Shown here piece by piece: positions 46,370 through 55,496 of a stretch of DNA of 64,000 nucleotides (the first letter of the stretch is position 1; the number at the start of each line of letters is the position of its first letter). The notes below the pieces were generated by a model. That model saw only the letters and a list, made by a program, of their open reading frames with translations. It searched no databases and was not told the origin of the DNA. Position numbers and translations under genes: made by a program. This DNA is from UBA5543 sp964464965 (GTDB taxonomy: Bacteria; Bacteroidota; Bacteroidia; Chitinophagales; Chitinophagaceae): assembly GCA_964464965.1 (NCBI GenBank), contig CAYXHM010000005.1, forward strand, positions 62,001-126,000. The letters are read 5' to 3'.

Positions 46370-47226
46370 TTTTTAGATAATTATCGTTTCGGGTTTAACG
46401 GACAGGAAAAGGATAATGAAGTGCGAGGGATCGGAAATACGCTTGACTTCAAGTTTCGTTCTTACGATAGCAGGCTGGGTAGATTTACGAGTGTTGACCC
46501 GTTAGCCAGACAATATCCGTGGAATAGTACGTATGCTTTTGCAGAAAATGATGTAATAAGGGCAAAAGATTTGGAAGGTTTAGAGAGATTGATTGTTACA
46601 GGTGCAAATGCAGAATTAAGAACTGCAAAACGACCATAAAAAAAGATATAGAAATTATAAGAACTCAAAATTTGCCAAAAAAATATGCACAAATTAAAAC
46701 TGAAAAGGTTAGGAAAAATTTTGAGAAAGGGAATACAACTCTGTATGTCAAACAATTGCCTGTAAATGGCCAATCTGTAGATTTTATTAATAAACGTGCG
46801 TGGAAGAAAGGAGAAGGATATCAACTTAACGTTAATTATGATGTGTCTACTAAGGTCGTAAACCCTCAGGATGTTGGGGGGTATGAAGACCGAAAATCGG
46901 GTTTGTTGAGTGTTGCAACTACAGGCTATCCAATGAAGGCAAGTATAGGCGCGGCAGCAGACGCTGATAGAGACAACAATACTGGCGTTCTGCTAAATCC
47001 TGCATTCAATAAAGCCTTATCCCCAGAGGATGTGATTACGCACGAAGTTGGCATTCACAATATGGCTGGAAGAAAACATGCAAGAGATGCTAATGGAGAT
47101 TCTGTTTATCCTTCATCCGGATTAGAAAGCAATCAACCTGGTAATATTTATCCAACGCAAGATGAAACAAAACAAATCATTACTGAAAATACTCAAAGAG
47201 GGAGGGTTGAAAATGGGACTAATTAA
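46370..47226 (+). pseudogene. Displaced RHS C-terminal cassette 2 with a frameshift
   Basis: Directly after the preceding stop, and without a start codon, the frame reads an RHS core end: DNYRFGFNGQEKDNEV, YDSRLGRFTSVDPLARQYPWNSTYAFAEND, stopping at 46639. The toxin continues in another frame (from about 46630: TIKKDIEIIRTQN, 46672-47226), so one base has been lost or gained near 46615-46635. The toxin part has THEVGIHNMAGRKHARD, an HExxH zinc motif with a further His, again a predicted metallopeptidase. The cassette is silent unless recombined behind the main gene. Confidence 0.75.
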
Positions 47227-47812
47227 ATATTTAATACCAGCAATGATGCTACTTGTCGGATGTAATGCAAATAAAAGGTTGACAACTATATCAAGCCCTC
47301 TTTATTTACATAGTCCTTCATTAGTAAAATATGACACTTTAGATGCAATATTCTTTTATGAAAATTTAATCTCTTCATATCAAGAGGAAGATGTTATTCT
47401 AAAAGGTGGTGGATTTGTCAAAAATGACACGATTACTGAAGAAAGTTATTACAATGGTTATTATGTAAGCAACGCTTATACGTACGTAAAACACCTCAAA
47501 CAAAAAGGAATTAATATTAGGTATGATGATGCTTCGATTGGTGCTTTTCATGATTCTTTATTTCAAAAGGGACTAAGAGATGGTAATTATAGAAGTAAAA
47601 CAAACATTAATCCATTTTGTGGTGCATATTATAAAAAGTATCAAATGAAAGTTGAAGTTTTATATATTGATACTGTTTCTCAAAGAACTCCATTATTTAC
47701 GAATTGTAATGAATATGAAGTATATGTTCATAAAAATAATGGGAAGAATTATATGATGTTTGCCTTACCCACTTATGTAATTACTAGAGTTTTTTCATGG
47801 GAAGAATTATAG
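47213..47812 (+). CDS. Lipoprotein, candidate immunity protein for cassette 2
   Basis: The 199-aa protein starts at ATG 47213, preceded by a good Shine-Dalgarno (GGAGGG at 47200-47205), and overlaps the toxin frame by 14 bp. The signal peptide ends in the lipobox LLVGC (about Cys17). The rest is beta-rich with many Tyr. No family recognised. Position after a zincin tip and lipid anchoring match the first cassette's immunity candidate. Confidence 0.7.
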   Translation: MGLIKYLIPAMMLLVGCNANKRLTTISSPLYLHSPSLVKYDTLDAIFFYENLISSYQEEDVILKGGGFVKNDTITEESYYNGYYVSNAYTYVKHLKQKGINIRYDDASIGAFHDSLFQKGLRDGNYRSKTNINPFCGAYYKKYQMKVEVLYIDTVSQRTPLFTNCNEYEVYVHKNNGKNYMMFALPTYVITRVFSWEEL

Positions 47813-47835
47813 TGGAAAATCCATTCTATATCTGT

Positions 47836-48009
47836 ATGGAAAAGGATAATTATCGTTTTGGGTTCAACGGACAGGAAAAAGTAAACGAAATAGCAGGTAT
47901 TGGAAATCATAATACAGCACCGGACAAATTCCAACAGGGAGAGGTATTAATACCTGGCATGGTAACAGGAGCAAGATCCGTTGCGGCTCCAAGTACTAAA
48001 GGACAATAA
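47836..48009 (+). pseudogene. Displaced RHS core fragment 3, truncated
   Basis: The frame reads MEKDNYRFGFNGQEKVNEIAGIGNH, nearly the same as the main gene at about 44950-45020, then leaves homology after the NHNTA position. The usual YDSRLGRRWNLDP block is missing, so most of the core and any toxin are deleted. It stops one base before the next ATG, the same junction geometry as at 45816/45818. Confidence 0.7.
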
Positions 48010-48010
48010 A

Positions 48011-48346
48011 ATGGAAAGACATATAATAGAAAAGTTATTGGTTGAAAAAATCGACAATAATATATTTAACGAATTAGCTTCGACTAAATATGATTTTATT
48101 GTTATGACTACTGAATATTTTGTTGATATATCAGAAGTTCGATATCGCAGTAATGTGAGAATGGGTATTGAGATTCAAGGTTTCAAACAAGTACTGGAAA
48201 CGGCAAAGAAATTTAATGAACTCAATATTGTAATGAACTGTTTCACAAGCGAAAAAATTGATTTAGGGGTATATACTAATGAAAACGGGACAATATTATT
48301 AGGGATTATTGATTTTAATATTGTTACTAAGCAAATACAGGAATAA
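48011..48346 (+). CDS. Small cytosolic protein, candidate immunity protein of cassette 3
   Basis: The 111-aa protein has no signal peptide or membrane segment. The sequence alternates helices and strands (RHIIEKLLVEKIDNNIF, FIVMTTEYFVDISEVRY, TILLGIIDFNI). No family recognised. It sits where an immunity gene would be, behind a truncated RHS core, so it may be an orphan immunity gene whose toxin is lost. Confidence 0.6.
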   Translation: MERHIIEKLLVEKIDNNIFNELASTKYDFIVMTTEYFVDISEVRYRSNVRMGIEIQGFKQVLETAKKFNELNIVMNCFTSEKIDLGVYTNENGTILLGIIDFNIVTKQIQE

Positions 48347-48394
48347 TAAGTAGATAATGTATAAAAAGTGTGTTTGGGATTTTGAGGTGCTGAA

Positions 48395-48615
48395 ATAGTT
48401 GATATTCTTTTCCCGCTGGGCATCTTGCAAGAGACCCGGCGGTTTTGTGTGCAAGCATGCTATAATGCGTGAGATAGCAGTGAAAAGCCCAGAGCTTCAG
48501 GGTGCGTGTGTTGGCCTGCGAGGACTTGCAAGGTATAGCCCGGCCGCATTTTCAGCGGCACACCCCAATAATGTAGTTTGGATTTTGGCGCCAGGATATA
48601 CGATAGCTGCTTACA
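48395..48615 (+). other. GC-rich structured non-coding block
   Basis: This block is markedly GC-richer than the AT-rich flanks. It starts with a terminator-like hairpin (48413-48420 with 48435-48442, CCGCTGGG/CCCGGCGG, inner TCTT/AAGA pairs, then TTTTG). Further short inverted repeats follow (GCCGC/GCGGC near 48545-48560). A 73-aa frame across it (48399-48620) looks incidental. It may be a mobile or repetitive element between cassettes, or a structured RNA. Confidence 0.45.
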
Positions 48616-49044
48616 GCTGAATTCCTTGCATGGTCACCGTATAACTTTACACTTAATAACCCTATTCTGTTACTGGACCCAGATGGTAAGAAGCCAACTA
48701 AAGCGCAAGCTGGCACGGCCAAAGGTTTTACTGCATTCTTAGACAATACGAGGTCGAAGATGGGCACGTTAAAAGGGAATGATGCTCACGATGCAATGAT
48801 GCGTTTAGGCAAAACAGAAATGAATTGGAAGCATTTACGGCCAGAACCTAAAACTACTAATCCTTTTAACAGGAGTAAGGATAAATATATCTACACAGAA
48901 AAAGGTGGTTGGATTGATATGTCTCACTTTATGTTCTACGCTGGTAGAGCGTATGATTATAAAATGCAAAAGGAGAGTGCGCAAAAGGTAATAAACAGTG
49001 AAGGTTTTAGGTATATGAAATTTGGACCCAAGGTGCCTTACTAG
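48616..49044 (+). pseudogene. Displaced RHS C-terminal cassette 4
   Basis: The frame has no proper start and opens with WSPYNFTLNNPILLLDPDGKKP, the typical end of an RHS core, then a toxin-like segment ending with GWIDMSHFMFYAGRAYDYK and FGPKVPY. This GWIDMxHF pattern occurs at tips of Bacteroidetes RHS proteins, as I recall; its activity is unknown to me and it seems shortened. The upstream core part is lost, replaced by the GC-rich block. Confidence 0.65.
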
Positions 49045-49358
49045 CAGAGATCGAGAGTTTCAACAACGAGGTGAGACATTTTGTCAAAAAAAATACTGCC
49101 ATGTCCGCTATGGACATTAGGGGATTTCTTATTGATGGAGGCACTGCTGCTACAGATATAAGCATACCATTTGTCGGATGGTTTGCGGGCATTGCCATTA
49201 AAGTCCTGCGTGATTTGGGAGCAAGACAAAAAACAGTAAGATTTTTGTCAGACTATCTTACTGCGCAAACCATGGGCACTATCCCAGATGCGGTACTTGT
49301 GGCAAGAATGCGAGATAGTTTAAGTAATACTGCGAAAAATGCAAAATATGGCTATTGA
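49032..49358 (+). pseudogene. Fragment of unknown gene behind cassette 4
   Basis: The frame is open from about 49023 in a different phase from the cassette 4 toxin, overlapping its end (LAEIESFNNEVRHFVKKN...). It continues with a hydrophobic stretch (SIPFVGWFAGIAIKVL) and ends at 49358, two bases before the convergent Fic stop. The first ATG is only at 49101 region (internal). It could be the frameshifted end of the cassette 4 tip or a separate immunity remnant. Confidence 0.4.
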
Positions 49359-49360
49359 TC

Positions 49361-50470
49361 TCATTCATAGGATTTATGATAGCTAAGCGTATAGCTTGTA
49401 CTTCGTCCGCCTGAATCTTCTTTCACCAAGATATTTTTATCAATTAAATCCTGAATATCCCTCAATGCTGTATCCTGTGAGCATTTAGCAATCTTTGCCC
49501 ATTTGGAAGTAGTGAGCTTACCGACAAACCCATCGAGCAACTGATTAAGCATGAGGTTTTGCCTTGCATTAAGTCCGGCATTTGAGAACGTCTCCCAAAA
49601 ATGAGTTTTGTTCATTACCGACCCTGTGAGTTCTTCTGATGCGGTAATCGAACGGTCTAGGCAATTCAGAAACCATTCCAGCCACTCTGTGATATCAAGT
49701 GTACCTTTTTGGAGTTTCTCAAGAACATTGTAATATGAGTTACGCTCTTTCTGGATCTGGGCAGACATACTATAAAACCGTTGGGAACTTTCATCTGCAC
49801 GGGCAAGTTGCAAATCTGCGATCGCCCTGGCTATCCTGCCATTGCCATCGTCAAAAGGGTGAATGGTTACAAACCAAAAATGCGCAATAGCCGCTTTAAG
49901 GACAGGATCAATTTCCATCTTCCCATTAAACCATTCTATAAATGCTTTCATCTCCTGCTTAAGGTTTTCAGCAGGGGGTGCTTCAAAGTGAACTTTTTCT
50001 CGCCCCATACCGCCGGAAACCACCTGCATTACCCCACTACGCCACTGACCAACACTAATTTTATACATACCGCTTCGCCCTGAAGGGAACATACATGAAT
50101 GCCATCCAAACAATCGTTCTTCTGTTAGTTGTTGCTGATAATTCTGTGTAGCATCCAGCATCATCTCAACAACACCCTCGATATGCCGGTCAGTTGGAAC
50201 AAGGCCAGCTATATCCATCCCCAAACGCCGTGCAATAGATGAACGTACCTGGTCGGCATTGAGGAATTCTCCCTCAATTTCATTCGACTTCAACACATCT
50301 AATGTAAGCGTCCCCAGCAGGGCTTCGGATTTAAGCCCAAATCCTAAGGAGTCCATTCGCCCTATAAGTTTACCTTGCTTGTTGCGTACAGCAGCTAATT
50401 GAGTCGCAATTTTGTCTATATTCCAATGGAATTTAGGCCAATCTGCCGTTTGATATATATATGTTGGCAT
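49361..50470 (-). CDS. Class II Fic family protein with C-terminal winged helix
   Basis: Fic enzymes transfer AMP or other groups to proteins. The 369-aa protein has a DUF4172-like N-terminus (residues about 1-80) and the catalytic motif HPFDDGNGRIAR (His204). The inhibitory motif S-x3-E-G is SNEIEG at 62-67, N-terminal to the Fic core, which makes it class II (self-inhibited). The C-terminal 70 residues (TTSKWAKIAKCSQDTALRDIQDLIDKNIL) form a winged helix-turn-helix, suggesting DNA binding. Its promoter carries repeated 11-bp sites, one covering the Shine-Dalgarno. It is probably a toxin-like or signalling enzyme. Confidence 0.92.
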   Translation of the reverse strand: MPTYIYQTADWPKFHWNIDKIATQLAAVRNKQGKLIGRMDSLGFGLKSEALLGTLTLDVLKSNEIEGEFLNADQVRSSIARRLGMDIAGLVPTDRHIEGVVEMMLDATQNYQQQLTEERLFGWHSCMFPSGRSGMYKISVGQWRSGVMQVVSGGMGREKVHFEAPPAENLKQEMKAFIEWFNGKMEIDPVLKAAIAHFWFVTIHPFDDGNGRIARAIADLQLARADESSQRFYSMSAQIQKERNSYYNVLEKLQKGTLDITEWLEWFLNCLDRSITASEELTGSVMNKTHFWETFSNAGLNARQNLMLNQLLDGFVGKLTTSKWAKIAKCSQDTALRDIQDLIDKNILVKEDSGGRSTSYTLSYHKSYE

Positions 50471-50474
50471 GTTC

Positions 50475-50552
50475 TAATCTCCGCATTTATACGTGAATAT
50501 AGCATATAATCTCCGCAAAGGCAAGATATTGTCCGCAAATATGCGGAGATTA
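50475..50552 (-). promoter_or_regulatory. Three 11-bp operator-like repeats upstream of fic
   Basis: TAATCTCCGCA occurs at 50475-50485 and 50507-50517, and its reverse complement TGCGGAGATTA at 50542-50552. The third pairs with TCCGCA at 50532-50537 as an inverted repeat. The first two are 32 bp apart, about three helical turns. On the gene strand the first copy lies 4 nt before the ATG and supplies the GGAG Shine-Dalgarno. The remaining gap to 50844 shows nothing else I can support. Confidence 0.6.
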
Positions 50553-50844
50553 TTAGATTCTGCGCATATTCTAATTCGGTATATCGTTAATCGAAGTCTC
50601 TATGCCTACCATACAGAGATTTTTCACCTGCCATGATATGCCGAAGATGCTTAAACAGCTTGGCATGTCAGAAAATAATCAACTACAGCCATAAGCATTA
50701 TCAGTGTCAGACAATAACGATGGTATTTTTGTGGCCGAGTACAAAATGCATTAACAGAAACCAACCCATAAGTGCAAGATATTCCCACAAGGCAGAAATT
50801 TTAAATAGATTGTTCTGTAAATTGTAATACTATAATTTGAAACA

Positions 50845-51507
50845 ATGAGCATTCAGCATTTGCATTACACCTTGAAAGAAATTGATACTGTAGCAAAACT
50901 TCTACTGGTTAAAAATTCCACTTTCTTCAAAAGATCAATTTCCCGTCTTATCGCTATGCGAGTTGATGACTTTATTAAACTCGGATTTGCTACGAATAAG
51001 CAAACTGTCAGACTGCAAATCATCAAAGATGAATTGAATGCTTTGGAAGCACTTTATAAAGATCATTTGAAGTTACAACGTGATAAGTACAGTGCTCACT
51101 TCCAACATTTGGATTTTTCGGATAGGTTGGAAAACTGGTCGGCTCTCAACTTTGAAAAGGCCACATTTTTCCATGAAATACCAAAGGGAATTTATAGTCA
51201 ATTTAGCACTGTGCCGGGCTATGTCCCCTACGATGAACTAACTATAGATGCCTTATCAATACAGCAACTTGCTGAGATTAACAATGAATTTGACTTGGAG
51301 GCACATCCAAGCATTGCCACGGATATATTATCGTTAACGCGACCTAATTCGGGCGGCGTTCTTAACTTTAGTATGATTCACACCAAAGCTGGTGTGCTGA
51401 AATCATTGGAACTACTCATAGACTATGAGTGGGCGATGATTCAAAAGGTATCCAGCAATCGTGAAATCTTAGTGCCTTTTACCAAGCTAAAAAAGGCCGC
51501 GCGTTAG
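50845..51507 (+). CDS. Hypothetical protein
   Basis: The 220-aa protein starts at ATG 50845. It has no signal peptide, is helical in its first half (charged, with LQIIKDELNALEALYKDHLKLQRDKYSAHFQ likely a coiled helix) and mixed after that. I do not recognise a family. A histidine-containing RDKYSAHFQHLD segment resembles the RxxxxH-type stretch of HEPN-like helical domains, but I would not call it. It lies alone between Fic and the hsd operon, convergent with hsdR. Confidence 0.6.
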   Translation: MSIQHLHYTLKEIDTVAKLLLVKNSTFFKRSISRLIAMRVDDFIKLGFATNKQTVRLQIIKDELNALEALYKDHLKLQRDKYSAHFQHLDFSDRLENWSALNFEKATFFHEIPKGIYSQFSTVPGYVPYDELTIDALSIQQLAEINNEFDLEAHPSIATDILSLTRPNSGGVLNFSMIHTKAGVLKSLELLIDYEWAMIQKVSSNREILVPFTKLKKAAR

Positions 51508-51515
51508 CGTGGCCT
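51494..51515 (+). terminator. Hairpin at the end of the hypothetical gene
   Basis: A 9-bp stem (51494-51502 with 51507-51515, one G-U pair) with a 4-nt loop overlaps the stop codon region of the preceding gene. It is followed by GTTAT, so a weak terminator. Confidence 0.55.
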
Positions 51516-51628
51516 GTTATGATAAAGTATGTTCCTACTATTGGTTTTGTAAGCATGGCGATGTTTTTGTACCTTTAAAATACTATAGCAAATATACGCA
51601 AAACATACGAATATAACAACTATCATTC

Positions 51629-54600
51629 TTAGTATTCTTCCGTAATATAATCAGCCATCAGCTCTGCCTGTTTCATAACGGTGGCTATGGCTATGGCCTG
51701 CATATCGGGCGGGTAGCCGTATTTGGTGAGTGTACGACGCACCACTACCATCAGCCTGGCGCGGGCGCTGTCCCTTATCGTCCAGTCTATAGATGTATTG
51801 GCGCGTATCTTATCGGCCACCTCGCGGGCTATAACACGCAGTTGTTCATCGCCCAGCACCTCTATGGCATTTTCGTTTTCTGCCAGGGCTTCGTAAAATG
51901 CTATCTCGTCTTTGTTCAATCCCGATTGAGCTGCTGCATCATCACCATTCCTGATGTCTTTAGCGATGTTTATCAGCTCCTGTATTATTTCCGTAGTGCT
52001 CAGCAGGTTGTTCTGGTAACGTTTCAGCGCACCCTCCAGCATTTCTATCAGCTTCCTGCTTTTTACCAGGTTGGTTTTGGTGCGGGCTTTTATTTCGTCA
52101 TTCAGTATTTTTTTCAGCAGTTCCAGCGCCAGGTTCTTATGTTTCATATCCTTTACCTCCAGCAAAAACTCGTCTGAAAGAATGGAAATATCCGGCTTTT
52201 GCAAACCCGCGGCTTCAAAAATATCTATTACCTTTTCTGAGCTGATAGCTTCATCTATAATATTCTTAATGGCTGTTTCTATTTCATAGTCGCTCCTGCC
52301 ACTGCCTGTGCCGGTAAACTTTACCAACCGTGACTTTACCGCCTGGAAAAACGCCACTTCATCTTTTATGTCCATAGCAGCATCGTGCGGTACGGATAGC
52401 GCAAAAGCCTGCCCCAGTATCAGCACTTCCCGTATAAAACGTTCTTTGCCATCCTGCAGGCCCAGTATATGCTCCTCTGCCTGTAGTATGATGGACAACT
52501 TATCGTGCGGCGGGGCAGTAAAAAATCTTTTATAGTTAAACCCTGCCCGGTTGCCGTAATACGCCTCCGGTTCTGCCAGTGCCAGTTCTTCGCCGTGGGC
52601 CGATGTTTCTGTGAACATCTGCCGCACTACCTCCAGCTTCTCCAGCATGGCGGCTACTGCCTGCTCCTGCCTTTCGGTGGGGTTGCCCTTGCCACCGGCG
52701 TCTGAGTAGAAAGACAATGCCTTCTTCAAATCGGTAGCAATGCCCAGGTAATCTACCACCAGGCCGCCAGGTTTGTCTTTAAATACCCTGTTTACCCGTG
52801 CTATGGCCTGCATCAGGTTGTGGCCGCGCATGGGCTTGTCTACATACAATGTATGCAGGCAGGGCGCATCAAAACCCGTCAGCCACATATCGCGCACTAT
52901 CACCAGGCGCAGCGGGTCGGCGGGGTCTTTCATCCTGTCGGCCAGCATGCGGCGCTGCTCTTTGGTGCTGTGGTGCCGCTGCATTTCGGGGCCATCACTG
53001 CTGCTTGCCGTCATCACTACTTTTATAGCGCCCTTGCCCAGGTCGTCGCTGTGCCATTCGGGGCGCAGGGCTATTATCTTACTGTACAGCTCTGCCGCTA
53101 TCCTGCGGCTCATGGCTACTATCATGCCCTTGCCGTCAAACACGGTGTTGCGCGCCTCGTAGTGTGTTACTATATCCTGCGCCAGGTTTTCCAGCCGTTC
53201 TTTCTGCCCTACTATGGCTTCCAGCTTCGCCCATTTGGCTTTGGCCTTCTGCCTTTCGGTCACTTCCTCGTCCTGTTCCAGTTCCTCGTCAAAATCGGCT
53301 ATCATGCGCCGGCCTTCTTCGGTGATGTTCACCTTTGCCAGGCGGCTTTCATAATAGATGCGCACCGTAGCGCCATCTTCCACCGCCTGCGCTATATCAT
53401 ACACATCTATATACTGGCCAAACACCTGCGGGGTGTTCACGTCCGTACTTTCTATAGGCGTGCCTGTAAAACCTATATAGGTAGCCGTGGGCAGCGCGTC
53501 GCGCATGTACTTGGCAAAACCGTAGGCTATGCGCTTGCCGGTTACTTCTTTGGTTTCTTTATCCTTTTGGTCTACCAGTTTTGCCTCAAAGCCATACTGC
53601 GTGCGGTGCGCCTCGTCAGCTATTACTACTATATTATCCCTGCCGGACAGTTTGTCGTAATACTCCCGCTCATCTTCGGGCAAAAACTTTTGTATGGTGG
53701 TGAACACTATGCCCCCGCTGGCTACCTGCAGCAGTTCCTTCAGGTGCTGCCTGTCTTTTGCCTGTACGGGGTCTTGCCGCAGCAATTGGCGCGATGCGGC
53801 AAAGGTGTCAAACAACTGCTCGTCCAGGTCGTTACGGTCTGTCAGTACCACTATGGTGGGGTTCTCCATCTGCGGGGCGGTGATCAGCTTGCCGGCGAAA
53901 AATACCATGCTGAGGCTTTTGCCCGAGCCCTGCGTATGCCATACCACGCCGCCGCGTTTATCGCCCCCTTTGCCAGATGCCGATATGCCGGACTGCACGG
54001 CTTTGTTCACCGCATAGTACTGGTGGTAGGCAGCCAGTTTTTTCACCGTCTGCACATGGGTAAGCCCGGTTTTGGCATCCGTCTTTTTTGTTTTTTCAAA
54101 TACGATAAAGTTGCGCACAAGGTCGAGCAGGGTAGCGGGTGCCAGCATGCCTTTTATTAACGTCTCTAATTGCGGACGGTATTTCGATGCTTCGGTTTTC
54201 CCATCGGCGGTTTTCCATGCCATGTAGCGGCTTTGCCCCGCCGACAAGCTGCCCGCCTTACACTCCAGCCCGTCTGATATGATGCATACCCCGTTGTAGG
54301 TAAACAGGGAGGGTATGGTAGCCTTGTAGGTTTGCAACTGCTGGTAGGCACCATCCATTGTGGCCTGTTCCGATGCCGCGTTTTTCAGTTCCATCACCAC
54401 CAGCGGCAGACCATTTACAAACAGCAGCACATCGGGCCGTTTGTTTTTGCCGTTTTCTATAATGGTATATTGGTTAACGGCTACAAAATCGTTATTGGCG
54501 GTTGTTTCAAAATCTACCAGGGCCACCTCGTGGCTGCGCTCAAAGCCATCCTGCTGATAGGCAATTTTTACCTTCTCTACCAGCATAGCGTGAAACTCCT

Positions 54601-54859
54601 CGTTGTTGTGCAACAAGTCGGGGCTGTATATGCGTACCGCCTTTTGCACGGCCTGCTCCTGCGCATCGTGCGGAATATGTGGATTGATACGCGCCACCGC
54701 CGCCCGCAGCCTGTGCACCAGCACCACATCGCCAAAGCTCTCCCGCTCTTGCATTTCTGCACCGGGTGCTGTGTTCAGGCCATGAGTATACTGCCAGCCG
54801 ATGGCCTGCAATACCTCAAGTGCGAACCATTCAATTTTATTCTCTGTTATCGGCTTCAT
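51629..54859 (-). CDS. hsdR: Type I restriction enzyme, endonuclease/translocase subunit HsdR
   Basis: HsdR is the motor and nuclease of type I restriction complexes. The 1076-aa protein has an N-terminal PD-(D/E)xK nuclease: KRPDVLLF, VVMELKN and QLQTYKA (about residues 140-190). SF2 helicase motifs follow: Walker A HTQGSGKSLS (about 305), DEAHRTQYG (motif II), TGTPIE (motif III) and ARVNR (motif VI). The C-terminal helical region (about 750-1076) binds the methylase. It is the last gene of the hsd operon and overlaps the Abi_C-like gene by 23 bp. Confidence 0.96.
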   Translation of the reverse strand: MKPITENKIEWFALEVLQAIGWQYTHGLNTAPGAEMQERESFGDVVLVHRLRAAVARINPHIPHDAQEQAVQKAVRIYSPDLLHNNEEFHAMLVEKVKIAYQQDGFERSHEVALVDFETTANNDFVAVNQYTIIENGKNKRPDVLLFVNGLPLVVMELKNAASEQATMDGAYQQLQTYKATIPSLFTYNGVCIISDGLECKAGSLSAGQSRYMAWKTADGKTEASKYRPQLETLIKGMLAPATLLDLVRNFIVFEKTKKTDAKTGLTHVQTVKKLAAYHQYYAVNKAVQSGISASGKGGDKRGGVVWHTQGSGKSLSMVFFAGKLITAPQMENPTIVVLTDRNDLDEQLFDTFAASRQLLRQDPVQAKDRQHLKELLQVASGGIVFTTIQKFLPEDEREYYDKLSGRDNIVVIADEAHRTQYGFEAKLVDQKDKETKEVTGKRIAYGFAKYMRDALPTATYIGFTGTPIESTDVNTPQVFGQYIDVYDIAQAVEDGATVRIYYESRLAKVNITEEGRRMIADFDEELEQDEEVTERQKAKAKWAKLEAIVGQKERLENLAQDIVTHYEARNTVFDGKGMIVAMSRRIAAELYSKIIALRPEWHSDDLGKGAIKVVMTASSSDGPEMQRHHSTKEQRRMLADRMKDPADPLRLVIVRDMWLTGFDAPCLHTLYVDKPMRGHNLMQAIARVNRVFKDKPGGLVVDYLGIATDLKKALSFYSDAGGKGNPTERQEQAVAAMLEKLEVVRQMFTETSAHGEELALAEPEAYYGNRAGFNYKRFFTAPPHDKLSIILQAEEHILGLQDGKERFIREVLILGQAFALSVPHDAAMDIKDEVAFFQAVKSRLVKFTGTGSGRSDYEIETAIKNIIDEAISSEKVIDIFEAAGLQKPDISILSDEFLLEVKDMKHKNLALELLKKILNDEIKARTKTNLVKSRKLIEMLEGALKRYQNNLLSTTEIIQELINIAKDIRNGDDAAAQSGLNKDEIAFYEALAENENAIEVLGDEQLRVIAREVADKIRANTSIDWTIRDSARARLMVVVRRTLTKYGYPPDMQAIAIATVMKQAELMADYITEEY

Positions 54860-55493
54860 TCGTTGCAGTAATATAAGAATTTAACTCCGTTTTATAAGCT
54901 GCAGGATCAACGTTATACAATATTTCGCTAGCTACATAAGAATATTCTCCAATCTCAAATTCTCCGTATAACTCATCCAGCGACAAGTTAAATTCGGCAT
55001 TACCCTCGTATGTTATTTCAATTTCTTCGCTAGTTTGTTTTACTAATCCAGTTTCATAAGCCTCAATTAAAAAGCAACACACAAGCTCTGTAGCATTTAG
55101 CAGAAACTCTCCTGTAAAGTTTATAAGACTATCATTCCTTTGTTGTAATTCTTCAAGTGTTCTGCCATGTGCCGTTGCTCCAATTTCATTTCTGAAATTA
55201 CCCATTTGTTGTGCCACGTTTGCTATAGCACCGCCAATTTGGGTCACAGTATTAGTATTCTGATACCCAAGACATCCAAAAGCAAGCGTCAGAAGCCTGT
55301 TTACATTTTCATTGCCGCGTAGAGGTTGATTTTTTTTGTCACAAATTTCCTTGGCAATGCTTTCGAGAAGTGCTTTTGCATTTTCAATGCATATGGAGAA
55401 GTCTGTACTTTTATAACCCTCTATTCTCCGCTCGTATTCAACAAGTGGAGACCATGTTGCATGCTTGTTTAATATGGTGGTTAGGCGCTCCAT
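54837..55493 (-). CDS. Abi_C-like (abortive infection) protein
   Basis: The 218-aa protein has a helical region with ENAKALLESIAKEICDKK (about residues 35-55), RLLTLAF, and NFRNEIGATAHGR (about 115-128). This is the pattern of the Abi_C domain, whose R...N..G..HG helix is HEPN-like and often an RNase in phage defence. The C-terminal part is acidic. The gene lies inside the restriction operon between the P-loop gene and hsdR, suggesting a combined defence role. Family assignment is from motif memory. Confidence 0.75.
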   Translation of the reverse strand: MERLTTILNKHATWSPLVEYERRIEGYKSTDFSICIENAKALLESIAKEICDKKNQPLRGNENVNRLLTLAFGCLGYQNTNTVTQIGGAIANVAQQMGNFRNEIGATAHGRTLEELQQRNDSLINFTGEFLLNATELVCCFLIEAYETGLVKQTSEEIEITYEGNAEFNLSLDELYGEFEIGEYSYVASEILYNVDPAAYKTELNSYITATNEADNRE

Positions 55494-55496
55494 TTG

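Noticed and set aside
48399..48620. 73-aa frame across the GC-rich block
   Set aside because: The frame covers a hairpin with T-run and lacks a ribosome site; better explained as structured non-coding DNA.
50633..50827. 64-aa frame upstream of the hypothetical gene, considered as a transposase remnant
   Set aside because: No DDE or HTH motif; composition typical of non-coding DNA.
52820..54160. 446-aa plus-strand frame
   Set aside because: Antisense of hsdR, which has all helicase motifs; no motif in the shadow frame.
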